Positions 50,752-59,388 of a DNA stretch of 64,000 nucleotides are shown piece by piece. The notes beneath the pieces were generated by a model, which searched no databases, had not been told where the DNA came from, and saw only the letters and a program-made list of their open reading frames with translations. Source of the DNA: Paenibacillus prosopidis (GTDB lineage: Bacteria > Bacillota > Bacilli > Paenibacillales > Paenibacillaceae); assembly GCF_003337375.1 (NCBI RefSeq), contig NZ_QPJD01000004.1, positions 288,866 through 352,865 of the forward strand, in the 5' to 3' direction. A program made the position numbers and the translations under genes. Positions within the stretch are counted from its first letter, which is position 1, and the number at the start of each line of letters is the position of its first letter.

Positions 50752-51228
50752 TTACTCAATGCCTCTTTTGACCGCCTCTTCATTGACTTCCTTGATCACG
50801 TCTTGAACGCCCTTGGCGTCGTAGCCCTTGACGATTTTTTGCCACTGGGCAACTGGTTCCTCTTTGCTCAAAATCACCTTAACGAGGTCATCCATGATAC
50901 TTGAATTCAGCCCGCCCAGTTTATTTTTGGCCGGTGTTGACATCAGGAAGATCTCAAAGTTGACGGGCACAGGCATATACTCTTCTGCGCTTTTTTTGTT
51001 CATGTCGATTTGAAGCTTTTGGAGTGCCGCTGTAACCGGATCGATTGACGGAATTACTTGACCGCGATAAAAGCCGTTATTCCATGTCCCAAGCCAAGCG
51101 AGAGCTGAAGTCGCCGGGTATTTGTCGCCAAGATTTTCGCCTTCTTTGAGCAGAGAAACGAATTGCCCATTTTCCACCCCGTTTATTGTTGGGCGAATCA
51201 TCCTTATAGGTGCTGGTGTGATTTCCGA
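50752..51228 (-). pseudogene. C-terminal fragment of an LplA-type sugar-binding protein
   Basis: About 158 codons, starting in the same frame directly after the stop codon of the GH43-like gene ('EITPAPIRMIRPTINGVENG', 'GDKYPATSALAWLGTWNNG', ending 'DVIKEVNEEAVKRGIE'). This is the last third of a solute-binding lipoprotein; signal peptide, lipobox and the first ~370 residues are missing. An internal ATG (51201) leaves a 149-codon frame but there is no good ribosome site. A deletion seems to have joined it to the GH43-like gene. Confidence 0.8.
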
Positions 51229-51231
51229 CCT

Positions 51232-52179
51232 TTATTTTATATCCCCGCCATATTCGGCAAGCAATCTCTCATATTCGGAAGCTGTAACCGGCAATACAGA
51301 CCCATGGCGCGGTATGGTCGGCAGCGCTAACTCCGCGGGCATCGTCCATTCGCCCGAATCCAGATCCGTCGTCACCAGAGGGATATAACCCCTCAACCCA
51401 TATTCATCAATAAATAAGTACCATTTGTTTTCCACATTAGATTCAAACACAATCGGTCCTTCGCCCCGTTTCATCCATTCCTGACCGATATTCTCACGGA
51501 TTGTCGTAAAGCTTGAGGCATGGATCGAATCCCCGGACTCCTGAAACACTGCGGAGTTATGCTCCCCTTTTGAAAACCTGTAAATCTTTCCATTCGCCCG
51601 AATCATCGTCGTATCAATAACGGAGTGATCGTAATCGATATAGACCTCCGGCTCCGAAAAATGCACAAAATCCTTCGTTCCCGCCGCCAGTATTCGGTGA
51701 TAACGGCCTTTGCCGCCTTCTGTTTCCTTATCTCCAAGCATCGAGGCCCAATAGACGAAATATTGCTCCGAATCGGCATCGTAGAATGCTTCCGGCGCCC
51801 ATGCGCAGCCAGCATCCGGTGGCGCGATTTCAACCCTCCTCTGATCGGACCAATGGATCAAGTCAGACGATTCCCACACCAGGATGGAGCGGCTGCCTTC
51901 GTTGACGGCGCGACTCCAGTCTCCATCTCCGTGCGCCTTGAGATCCGTCCCTAGCAGGAAGAACTTGTCCCCTTGAGGCGACCGGATGATAAACGGATCG
52001 CGTACGCCTTTTTCCCCCAATTTAGAAGTAAGAACGGGCTTACCGCTATTCAGCTCCCGCCAATGCAGAGGGTCGTTCCCCTGGCTTAAAGAAAAATAGA
52101 TTTCTTCGCCGCCGCCTTGGCCTTCATCATCGGTAAAGTGGACGAACAAATAACCGGCATACTGTTCATGATTAGACAT
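51232..52179 (-). CDS. GH43-like glycosidase, module C
   Basis: 315 residues, one-domain beta-propeller. Candidate catalytic acids lie in 'GVRDPFIIRSPQGDKFF' (Asp), 'CAWAPEAFYDADSEQYFVYW' (Glu) and 'VIDTTMIRANGKIYRF' (Asp). No signal peptide. AGGAGG precedes the ATG at slightly long spacing. It follows the second permease of module C by 19 bases, so it is co-expressed with the importer and probably cleaves the imported sugar, an arabinan or arabinogalactan oligomer by family. Confidence 0.85.
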   Translation of the reverse strand: MSNHEQYAGYLFVHFTDDEGQGGGEEIYFSLSQGNDPLHWRELNSGKPVLTSKLGEKGVRDPFIIRSPQGDKFFLLGTDLKAHGDGDWSRAVNEGSRSILVWESSDLIHWSDQRRVEIAPPDAGCAWAPEAFYDADSEQYFVYWASMLGDKETEGGKGRYHRILAAGTKDFVHFSEPEVYIDYDHSVIDTTMIRANGKIYRFSKGEHNSAVFQESGDSIHASSFTTIRENIGQEWMKRGEGPIVFESNVENKWYLFIDEYGLRGYIPLVTTDLDSGEWTMPAELALPTIPRHGSVLPVTASEYERLLAEYGGDIK

Positions 52180-52198
52180 TTCCGCAGCTACCTCCTGG

Positions 52199-53122
52199 TT
52201 ACTCTTTTAAAGACCCGAGCATAACGCCTTTAGTGAAATAGCGCTGCGCGAATGGATACAAGATGATCATCGGTATGGATGTGATGACCATTGCAGCAAG
52301 TTCAATTGTCTTCGCTGTAACCAGTCCTTCACCCTTGGCTTTGTTCAGCAACTCGGCCACTGCCAAGTTCGAGTTAGCGGCTGCGTTTTGCAGCTGCTCA
52401 GACGCATTGCTCGTCTGCAGCAATTTCAAAATCAAATACTGCAGCGTTTGCAAATCAGTCGATTGCGTGAAGTAAAGCGTGGTTCCAAAGTCGTTCCATA
52501 CCCCTACGGCCGTGAAAACAGACAATGCGGCCAAAACCGGCTTTGACAGAGGCAGGACAATTCGGAAAAAGATCACAAATTCACTGGCCCCATCCAGCTT
52601 GGCCGATTCGAACAAAGAGTCGGAGATAGCCTTGTAATTTGCATTGAGAATGATGACATTCCAGAATCCGCCAAACAACGAAGGGATAATATACACCCAA
52701 TAGCTGTCATACAGCCCGAGCCAATTGATCAGTATAAATGAAGGGATCAATCCACCGCTAAAATACATGCTGATAAAGCCGATCATCATATATATCTTCT
52801 TGCCTTTTAAGTATGGCCGTGAGAAGGCGTACGCGAACATCGCCGTGTACAGGATGGACACCACGGTAACGATAACCGTTCGCGATACGGTGATCCATGC
52901 TGTCTGAAGCAGTCCGGGATCCGCTAGAACGGCCCGCCAGCTGGCCCACGTAAACTCCCGGGGCCAAAGAAATAAAGGCCCTCGCATCAAATCCGCCCCC
53001 CCATTCAAGGAGCCGATTACCGAATACCAAAACGGATATATGGTCGCACACATCAGCAAAATCATGATCACAGCATTCGATATATTAAAAACACGCTCTC
53101 CTGGAGACTTGCCTCCAACCAT
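52199..53122 (-). CDS. ABC sugar permease, LplC/YtcP type, module C
   Basis: 307 residues, six membrane segments, EAA loop 'FESAKLDGASEFVIFFRIVL', ending 'RYFTKGVMLGSLKE'. GGAGG precedes the ATG. 14 bases after the other permease. Compared with modules A and B it has a longer loop near residue 230-260 ('ASEQLQNAAANSNLAVAELL'). Confidence 0.93.
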   Translation of the reverse strand: MVGGKSPGERVFNISNAVIMILLMCATIYPFWYSVIGSLNGGADLMRGPLFLWPREFTWASWRAVLADPGLLQTAWITVSRTVIVTVVSILYTAMFAYAFSRPYLKGKKIYMMIGFISMYFSGGLIPSFILINWLGLYDSYWVYIIPSLFGGFWNVIILNANYKAISDSLFESAKLDGASEFVIFFRIVLPLSKPVLAALSVFTAVGVWNDFGTTLYFTQSTDLQTLQYLILKLLQTSNASEQLQNAAANSNLAVAELLNKAKGEGLVTAKTIELAAMVITSIPMIILYPFAQRYFTKGVMLGSLKE

Positions 53123-53136
53123 TATGTCCGCCTCCT

Positions 53137-54108
53137 TTAGAAAAGCCCTGATTGAGTCAATTTTTTAGATGCATAGTTGCCTCCGAGCAGCAGAAGCAAC
53201 GCTAATACCGACTTCAACAAGCCGATTGCCGTCGCCGTAGCAAATTGGAATTGCAGAAGCCCCGTCTGATACAAATACGTATCAATGACTTGGCTGGCCG
53301 GCATGTTAAGCGTGTTTTGAAGAACGTAAATCTGGGTAAAGTTGTTGTTCAACATACCGCTTATGGCGAAAATAATCAAAATCATAATCGTCGGCTTAAT
53401 GCACGGAATCGTAACATATAACATCTTCCTGAAGCGCCCTGCTCCATCGATGGCGGCGGCCTCATATAGCGATTGGTCGATACCTGCGATGGCAGCCAGA
53501 TATAATATGGCCCCCCAGCCCAAATCTTTTAATATAGCGGTGCCAATAGCTACTCCCCAGAAATAATCCGGATCCCCTAGAAATAGAATCGGCTTATCAA
53601 TAAGATGAAGCTGCACCAGCAATTCATTGACGATACCGCCTTGCGGATTCAACAATGTAATGAATAACCCGCCATAAATAACCCATGACAGAAAATGCGG
53701 CAAATAAGTGATCGTTTGTAAAAACGATTTGAACTTGCGGCTCGTAAGTTCATTCAGCATCAAAGCGAACAAGAGCGTTATAGGCAGTCCTATCAGCGAG
53801 CCGAACAGATTGATTCCAACCGTATTTTTTAACATCGGCCAAAACTGAAAACTTTGAAAAACGACTGTGAAATTTTCGAAATTATTCCACTCACTTGTGA
53901 AAATCCCTTTAACCCCGCTCATCGGATCGTAGTTCTTAAATGCCATCAACAGGCCGAATAACGGAAAAAAACTAAATATACTAATTAAAACAATCGCTGG
54001 CCAAATCATGAGCTGCAATTCCATCTGAGTTCGCCAATCACGCCCCAGATAGTGGTTCTTCCTTTTTCTGACGAAAGGCAATCTTATACTCTCCGGAGTC
54101 GTCTTCAT
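53137..54108 (-). CDS. ABC sugar permease, LplB/YteP type, module C
   Basis: About 323 residues. The frame opens at a TTG at 54150, inside the stem-loop, but GGGGA fits the ATG at 54108 ('MKTTPESIRLPFVRKRKNHY'). Six membrane segments starting 'LMIWPAIVLISIFSFFPLFG', EAA loop 'YEAAAIDGAGRFRKMLYVTI', ending 'KKLTQSGLF'. It follows the binding-protein gene after a perfect hairpin. Confidence 0.93.
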   Translation of the reverse strand: MKTTPESIRLPFVRKRKNHYLGRDWRTQMELQLMIWPAIVLISIFSFFPLFGLLMAFKNYDPMSGVKGIFTSEWNNFENFTVVFQSFQFWPMLKNTVGINLFGSLIGLPITLLFALMLNELTSRKFKSFLQTITYLPHFLSWVIYGGLFITLLNPQGGIVNELLVQLHLIDKPILFLGDPDYFWGVAIGTAILKDLGWGAILYLAAIAGIDQSLYEAAAIDGAGRFRKMLYVTIPCIKPTIMILIIFAISGMLNNNFTQIYVLQNTLNMPASQVIDTYLYQTGLLQFQFATATAIGLLKSVLALLLLLGGNYASKKLTQSGLF

Positions 54109-54141
54109 CTGTTTAACTTCCCCTATCCGCTTTATTATGGA

Positions 54142-54171
54142 TAATGCCAAAGTGCAAGCACTTTGGCATTA
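54142..54171 (-). terminator. Perfect 14-bp stem-loop after the module C binding-protein gene
   Basis: TAATGCCAAAGTGC and GCACTTTGGCATTA are separated by two bases, so a few central pairs open to form the loop. It lies 20 bases past the binding-protein stop and 34 before the permease start. No U-run follows. Confidence 0.7.
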
Positions 54172-54190
54172 CCCGCCTTCCATACAACAA

Positions 54191-55873
54191 TTACGAATTG
54201 ATACCTTTAACCGTTATGCCCAACTCTTGTTCCTGCTTATGGAACTGTTCATTCTTCTTCGCATCGAGCTCAAGCTGACCGAGATCCTTTATCTTATTGG
54301 TCATCTCTTCGTAATTTTTATTAAATGCCGCCTCATCTTTAGACAATATAATTTTGGAAATCTGGGCTTCCTTATAAAGCCTGATTTCAGCCTCTTGCTT
54401 CGCCTCTTTGCTGTCGGGCGGAAAGAAGCCTTCTGGCATACCGAGCGGTGTAGAATCATAAATGGTGGATGCTTTTACAGCCGCCGTATGCGCTTTCGTA
54501 GCCATAACATCAAGCGGAGCAGAAGGAGCAGGGGTTACGTGGTCGTTCCAAGCACCATTGAAGAATTGCCAGAACATGTCAACCCCTGTTTTCGTACGGT
54601 CATTTTGATTTTTAATGCCTTGCTCGGTTCTGACAAGGAGTCCATTCTGCACCGTGTAATCTTTGCCTTCAAATCCAAAGAAGTGAAGCGTTTTACCTTC
54701 TTCGCTCATCATATAATCAATCCATTTGGCAATGCGTTCCGGATGCTTGGCCGTCTTGGATATGGAGGTCTGCATCCAGCCTGAACCCGGCTCTGAAGCA
54801 CGGGCAGCAATAGGTTTTGTACCCTGATTCGATTGGATTGGTCCCGGATTGACCCAAATCGGACCGAGCTTCTCATCTCTAAACCCTGAATTCGCTATAT
54901 TTCCGATAAAGCAGAAGACGCGTCCGGTCTTTACAGCCGCTGCCATAGCCGCATCATCCATGGTCATCTGACCCGGATCAAAGTATCCGCCTTGGGCTGC
55001 CTTGAACATGAATTTCAGGACATGCTTCGTTTCAGGAGCAAAAATAATATCCCGGAAATTGCCATCCTTGTCCACCGACATTGCGCCAAAATACTCCTGA
55101 AGTGTAGGGATCGTAGCCTGCTGGTACACCTTGCCGTTGATTTGCATCGGGATGACAGGCGCGCCATCGACCTTTAGGTTCTTGACTTTTTCGAAAGCAG
55201 CCAATACTCCGTCCTCGGTTTTAAGATCATCTATAGAAATACCGGCCTCTTTCATGATTTTTTCATTGAATATGGCGTTATTGTTGACGGAATATTTGGC
55301 TGCGTCGGCTACAAGTTCACTTACCGGAGGATATGTTTTTTGTAAATCCTCAGAGTTTATATGGCTTGGAATTGCAGCGAAAGCGCCATACTTTCTTATT
55401 ATCGCTTTCTTTACATCCGCCGGGAAAGACGTCAATAAAGGCGAGGAAGGATTGTACTTCTGCATAAACTCATCCAAATCCCATATTTTTCCTGAATCAA
55501 CCAGCTTCTTATGCAATTGGCTATCCGTAATCGTCATGAGATCCGGAAGCTCCTGCGAAGTGGCGAGCATCAGATTGAGCTTCGTCCCGGCATCCTGAGC
55601 CGGAATGTTAAACTCAAACGTAAGCCCTGTCTTCTGGGTAATGACCCCTTCTACGGTATTCGGGTCCGTGCTCCAAGGCGCTGGAGGATTCCAGAAGCTT
55701 GCATCCGCAAACCAGGTCAGCTTCTCTGGAGTAACCGGCTCCGAATTTGTTGCGGCTGCTGATTCCTTCGGCGATGCGTTATTGCCGCTTTCGGCATTTT
55801 TGGCGGAACTACAGCCCGTAAGAGCTACGACGCACGCCAAGGCCATTACTGTAAGCATTTTCAATTTTTTCAT
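54191..55873 (-). CDS. Extracellular sugar-binding lipoprotein, module C
   Basis: 560 residues. Signal peptide with lipobox Leu-Thr-Gly-Cys (Cys ~21), Ser/Ala/Asn-rich linker, LplA-type binding domain with many aromatic residues ('LTWFADASFWNPPAPWSTDP'). Binds oligosaccharide at the cell surface for the two permeases that follow. The response regulator gene ends 114 bases upstream, so the operon may have an internal promoter there. Confidence 0.93.
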   Translation of the reverse strand: MKKLKMLTVMALACVVALTGCSSAKNAESGNNASPKESAAATNSEPVTPEKLTWFADASFWNPPAPWSTDPNTVEGVITQKTGLTFEFNIPAQDAGTKLNLMLATSQELPDLMTITDSQLHKKLVDSGKIWDLDEFMQKYNPSSPLLTSFPADVKKAIIRKYGAFAAIPSHINSEDLQKTYPPVSELVADAAKYSVNNNAIFNEKIMKEAGISIDDLKTEDGVLAAFEKVKNLKVDGAPVIPMQINGKVYQQATIPTLQEYFGAMSVDKDGNFRDIIFAPETKHVLKFMFKAAQGGYFDPGQMTMDDAAMAAAVKTGRVFCFIGNIANSGFRDEKLGPIWVNPGPIQSNQGTKPIAARASEPGSGWMQTSISKTAKHPERIAKWIDYMMSEEGKTLHFFGFEGKDYTVQNGLLVRTEQGIKNQNDRTKTGVDMFWQFFNGAWNDHVTPAPSAPLDVMATKAHTAAVKASTIYDSTPLGMPEGFFPPDSKEAKQEAEIRLYKEAQISKIILSKDEAAFNKNYEEMTNKIKDLGQLELDAKKNEQFHKQEQELGITVKGINS

Positions 55874-55987
55874 ACTTTCTGATCACCCCTGTAATGTATA
55901 TTGGTTGAGACATCCTTATCTTATCCTGAACCACAGGCTTGCCATATGCTTCAATTTTTTTTTCGATTTGGTGTAAATTTAGATGCG

Positions 55988-57442
55988 TTATATTTTTCGG
56001 TGTTTGCTCGGTGTGATTCCGAAGTGCTTTTTGAACAGCTTGTTAAAATGAAAATAATCTTTATACCCTACCCGTTCTACGATTTCCTGTATCGACAGCG
56101 ATTCATCGCTCAGCAGCTCTTTAGCCAGATTCAATCTCTTGGCGACCACGTAATCCGAATAGTTGGTTCCCGTCTCCTTCTTGATCAAGGCGCTTAAGTA
56201 GCCGAGACTGACATTGAATTGTCTGGATAACATGCTGAGCGAAATATCCTCTGTAAAGCTGGAGTCGATGTATTCGATGATTTTCTTAACCGTCTCCTTG
56301 GAAAGCAGCATTTCTTCGTCTGACTGCCGTTCGAAGATGACGCTGATCCTCTCAAAGAGCTGCCGAACCGACTCGCAGGACCGGACGATTTGGGAATATG
56401 TCAAGTACTCAAGGCCTTGAACAAGCTCGCTGTTGCCGTAATATTTGTATACGAACAAGACAATCTGGTTGTAGAGCGCGGAGATTTGGTCGATCAGCAT
56501 GCTCCGCGTTTCGCATTCCTCGCACAGTTCGTCCAGCCCCTGCCGAATAACGTCCCGTTTATATCCTTTAATGGCCAGCTCAATTTTTAGAACCAGCTTG
56601 GTCAGCGCTGCTACGTGGTCCGCCGATTTGTATTCAGTTATGCTCTGCTTCTGCAGAAAGGAGGAGCTGGATAGGGCGATATCCGATTCCTGATACAGTT
56701 TGCCGATTGGCGTCGAGTAAAGTCCGATGCCGCTGATGCCCACATACTGAGCGCCGGCAAGGCTTCCTGAGATGAAATCTAGCAAGCCGATCGGTTTTTT
56801 TTGTTCGTCATAATTGACCAGATATGACAGTTTATTTTGCCCCGTGCGTAAGCGGAACCATTGGGTACCGTTCTGCGCCGCTTGTTCGGCGATGGCATCC
56901 CAAGCGGACGAATGCGGATATAAACAGCTGATGAAACGGTAGTGGGGAAACTCGAATTCCAGCCTTCTATTGATCATAAAATTGTTGATTTTGATGTTGT
57001 TGTCGGGCTCGAGCAATTCGAACAAATCCTCGAGGTGAAAATCTTGCTCACGATTCCCCTTATGACTGTTGGCCAGCTCAATCTTTAGCCGCAGCAAGGT
57101 CTCGGTCAGCGTGTTTCTGTCGACCTGCTTGAGCAAATAATCGAAGGCGCCGAGCTGTATCGCTTTTTGCGCATATTCGAACTCCGCATAGCCGCTGATC
57201 AGGATGACTTTCGTCTCCAGCCCATGAAGGCGAATGCTTTCAATCAGCTCAATCCCGTTTAATCCGGGCATACGGATGTCCGAGAGCACGACATCGGGAT
57301 TCATGTCCTGAATTGCTTCCATAGCCTCGATTCCGTCGTGGACATCTCCAATAACGGTATACCCAAGACTCTCCCAGTCGATCAATTTTTTCAATCCTTT
57401 TGCAACCCAAGGCTCATCGTCAACAATCAATACCTTGTACAC
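55988..57442 (-). CDS. Response regulator, YesN type, module C
   Basis: 484 residues, GTG start after GGGAG. REC domain 'LIVDDEPWVAKGLKKLID', phospho-acceptor Asp in 'VVLSDIRMPGLNGIEL', switch position Lys in 'YLLKQVD' (normally YLLKPVD, so Pro is replaced by Gln). Linker ~250 residues, AraC DNA-binding end ('LSRQFNVSLGYLSALIKKET', 'IVERVGYKDYFHFNKLFKKH'). Overlaps the kinase gene by 23 bases. Likely activates the module C importer genes downstream. Confidence 0.93.
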   Translation of the reverse strand: MYKVLIVDDEPWVAKGLKKLIDWESLGYTVIGDVHDGIEAMEAIQDMNPDVVLSDIRMPGLNGIELIESIRLHGLETKVILISGYAEFEYAQKAIQLGAFDYLLKQVDRNTLTETLLRLKIELANSHKGNREQDFHLEDLFELLEPDNNIKINNFMINRRLEFEFPHYRFISCLYPHSSAWDAIAEQAAQNGTQWFRLRTGQNKLSYLVNYDEQKKPIGLLDFISGSLAGAQYVGISGIGLYSTPIGKLYQESDIALSSSSFLQKQSITEYKSADHVAALTKLVLKIELAIKGYKRDVIRQGLDELCEECETRSMLIDQISALYNQIVLFVYKYYGNSELVQGLEYLTYSQIVRSCESVRQLFERISVIFERQSDEEMLLSKETVKKIIEYIDSSFTEDISLSMLSRQFNVSLGYLSALIKKETGTNYSDYVVAKRLNLAKELLSDESLSIQEIVERVGYKDYFHFNKLFKKHFGITPSKHRKI

Positions 57443-59174
57443 GATTCATACTCCCCTCTTGTTCCGCATTGTCGTGCACCGGAATGGTAATGCTGATCAA
57501 CGTTCCGGTATTTAACTGACTTTGAATGTCCATCTCCGCTGCATCCCCATAAAACAGCTTGATTCTTCGGTAAATATTGGCAAGACCGATACCTTGCTTT
57601 TCATCCTTCACCGCAGATACAAGCGCATCGGGATTCCCCAAACGATAGGACAGCTCTTGCAACTGTCTCTCGTCCATGCCGCAACCGTTATCCTGGACGA
57701 TATATCGAATCCGGTTGTCTGACAAAGAATATGCCGTTAGCTGGACGATGCCCTTGCCTCTTTTTTTCTCCAAGCCGTGAAAGACGGCATTCTCGACTAT
57801 CGGCTGCAGCAGCATTTTCAGCGTCTTCATGCCGAGCAAGCCTGTCTCGGCTTCGATTTCCACCCGAATCCTCCCCATAAAGCGGAGCTCGATAATATTG
57901 GAATACTCCTTAACATGCTTTATTTCATCGCCAATCGTCACGAAATCGTTCCCTTTCACCGAATATCGGAACATATTGGACAAGGATTCCGATATAGCCG
58001 CAATTTCCTCATCCTTATTGTAGAAGGCCAAAGCACGGATGCATTCCAGTGTATTGTACAAAAAATGCGGATTGATCTGATTGCGGAATGCCGATATTTC
58101 CATCTGTTTTTTGGCAATTTCGATTTCATACATTTGCTTTTGCGCATGCTGGATTTCGTTGCCCAAGGTATCGATTTCGTCCAGCATTTTATTCAACTGG
58201 GCAGCGAGCACGCCGATTTCGTTATGGTATACGATAGTGAACCGCGTCTCGCCGCCCTTTTTCGAATAGGACTTCATAAAATCCATCAAAGCTTTGATCG
58301 GCCTCATGATTCGGGTGAAAAAGAGCAACAGAAACAAACCGAGCAGACAGATCATGACCAGGTAGGTCGCGATATTCAGTTTTTGCACCGTATCCAAATC
58401 CCGCAGCAGCTCGTCCTTCGGGATGATGCTGATCAGCTTCCAGCCAGTGCTGGAAAGCGTAACCGACTGTACGATGTACCGCTTGTCGTTTTTCCATTCG
58501 GCCAAATCGAACGGATGGATGTTGGTCGCTGCTCCATCGCTCGCCATGATATTGTTGTGTTGATCGAGGAGCAGGAACTGGGAGTGCGGGGTAATTTTCG
58601 CATTTTTTAATATACTGTTAAAATTGCTTACATCCATAATAAAAATGCATGCTCCCCTATAATCTTGAAGCTGGGCGCTCTTCAGGTTATAGATGGGAAC
58701 GGTAATGGTATAATGGGAATCGTTAGAAGACATTAAGCCGGAATATTCCGTCGTTTGAACCGGATGCTGAAGGGAATCGACAATTCCCGCTCCGGTATTC
58801 GCTACGGGCGTTCCTTCCTTGTTATATAACCGGATGCCTCTAATACTTTCCTTCAGCGACATCGTGTTGGCGAACATCGAGATCACTTCCGGATTCATAA
58901 GAACCATAGTCAGCTCATCCTTCACTGTCAACGCGGTTTGAATGGTCGGACTGTAAAGCAGAGATATTGAGATTCCACCCATGTCCGCATAAAAACTGGT
59001 CATCTTCTCTTCCACTTGAAGCAGTATTTTATCGGCGGAGTCCGTCACCTTTCTCTCGACAATCCGCTTCGCAATTTGATTCGAGATGACGAATGAAACC
59101 AGAAGAATGACCAGCATGATCAAAATCAAATACATTATATTTCTGCTCAGACTGTGATTTCGAAATCGGTCCAT
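57420..59174 (-). CDS. Membrane sensor histidine kinase, YesM type, module C
   Basis: About 584 residues. Membrane segment 'NIMYLILIMLVILLVSFVIS', extracellular sensor to ~280, second membrane segment ('ATYLVMICLLGLFLLLFFT'), HAMP, kinase core with His in 'QINPHFLYNTLECIRA', N-box 'LLQPIVENAVFHGL', G-box 'KQGIGLANIYRRI'. The frame opens at an ATG at 59201 that lacks a ribosome site; GAGGG sits eight bases before the ATG at 59174. First gene of module C. Confidence 0.93.
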   Translation of the reverse strand: MDRFRNHSLSRNIMYLILIMLVILLVSFVISNQIAKRIVERKVTDSADKILLQVEEKMTSFYADMGGISISLLYSPTIQTALTVKDELTMVLMNPEVISMFANTMSLKESIRGIRLYNKEGTPVANTGAGIVDSLQHPVQTTEYSGLMSSNDSHYTITVPIYNLKSAQLQDYRGACIFIMDVSNFNSILKNAKITPHSQFLLLDQHNNIMASDGAATNIHPFDLAEWKNDKRYIVQSVTLSSTGWKLISIIPKDELLRDLDTVQKLNIATYLVMICLLGLFLLLFFTRIMRPIKALMDFMKSYSKKGGETRFTIVYHNEIGVLAAQLNKMLDEIDTLGNEIQHAQKQMYEIEIAKKQMEISAFRNQINPHFLYNTLECIRALAFYNKDEEIAAISESLSNMFRYSVKGNDFVTIGDEIKHVKEYSNIIELRFMGRIRVEIEAETGLLGMKTLKMLLQPIVENAVFHGLEKKRGKGIVQLTAYSLSDNRIRYIVQDNGCGMDERQLQELSYRLGNPDALVSAVKDEKQGIGLANIYRRIKLFYGDAAEMDIQSQLNTGTLISITIPVHDNAEQEGSMNRVQGIDC

Positions 59175-59327
59175 GTTGACAACCCTCGCCTTCTTTTCCA
59201 TTTATCTGGAACACCAATCGGTTCTACGTATTATGCGAATTCACCTCGTATGCTATAACCTCTCGACATTTACCGAGGACTCTTTTGTGCGATTTACTAA
59301 AAGAACCGGCGTCAAGCAAACGAATTT

Positions 59328-59359
59328 AAAGGAACCTTGGATCGCTCCAAGGTTCCTTT
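59328..59359 (-). terminator. Terminator of the GH95 gene
   Basis: AAAGGAACCTTGGA and TCCAAGGTTCCTTT form a perfect 14-base stem with a four-base loop, then TTTAAATTCG on the minus strand, 30 bases past the GH95 stop. Confidence 0.8.
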
Positions 59360-59388
59360 GCAAGAATCCGAATTATTTTGCGGGCCAA

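Noticed and set aside
51625..51954. 109-codon plus-strand frame across the GH43-like gene
   Set aside because: Antisense shadow without a start signal.
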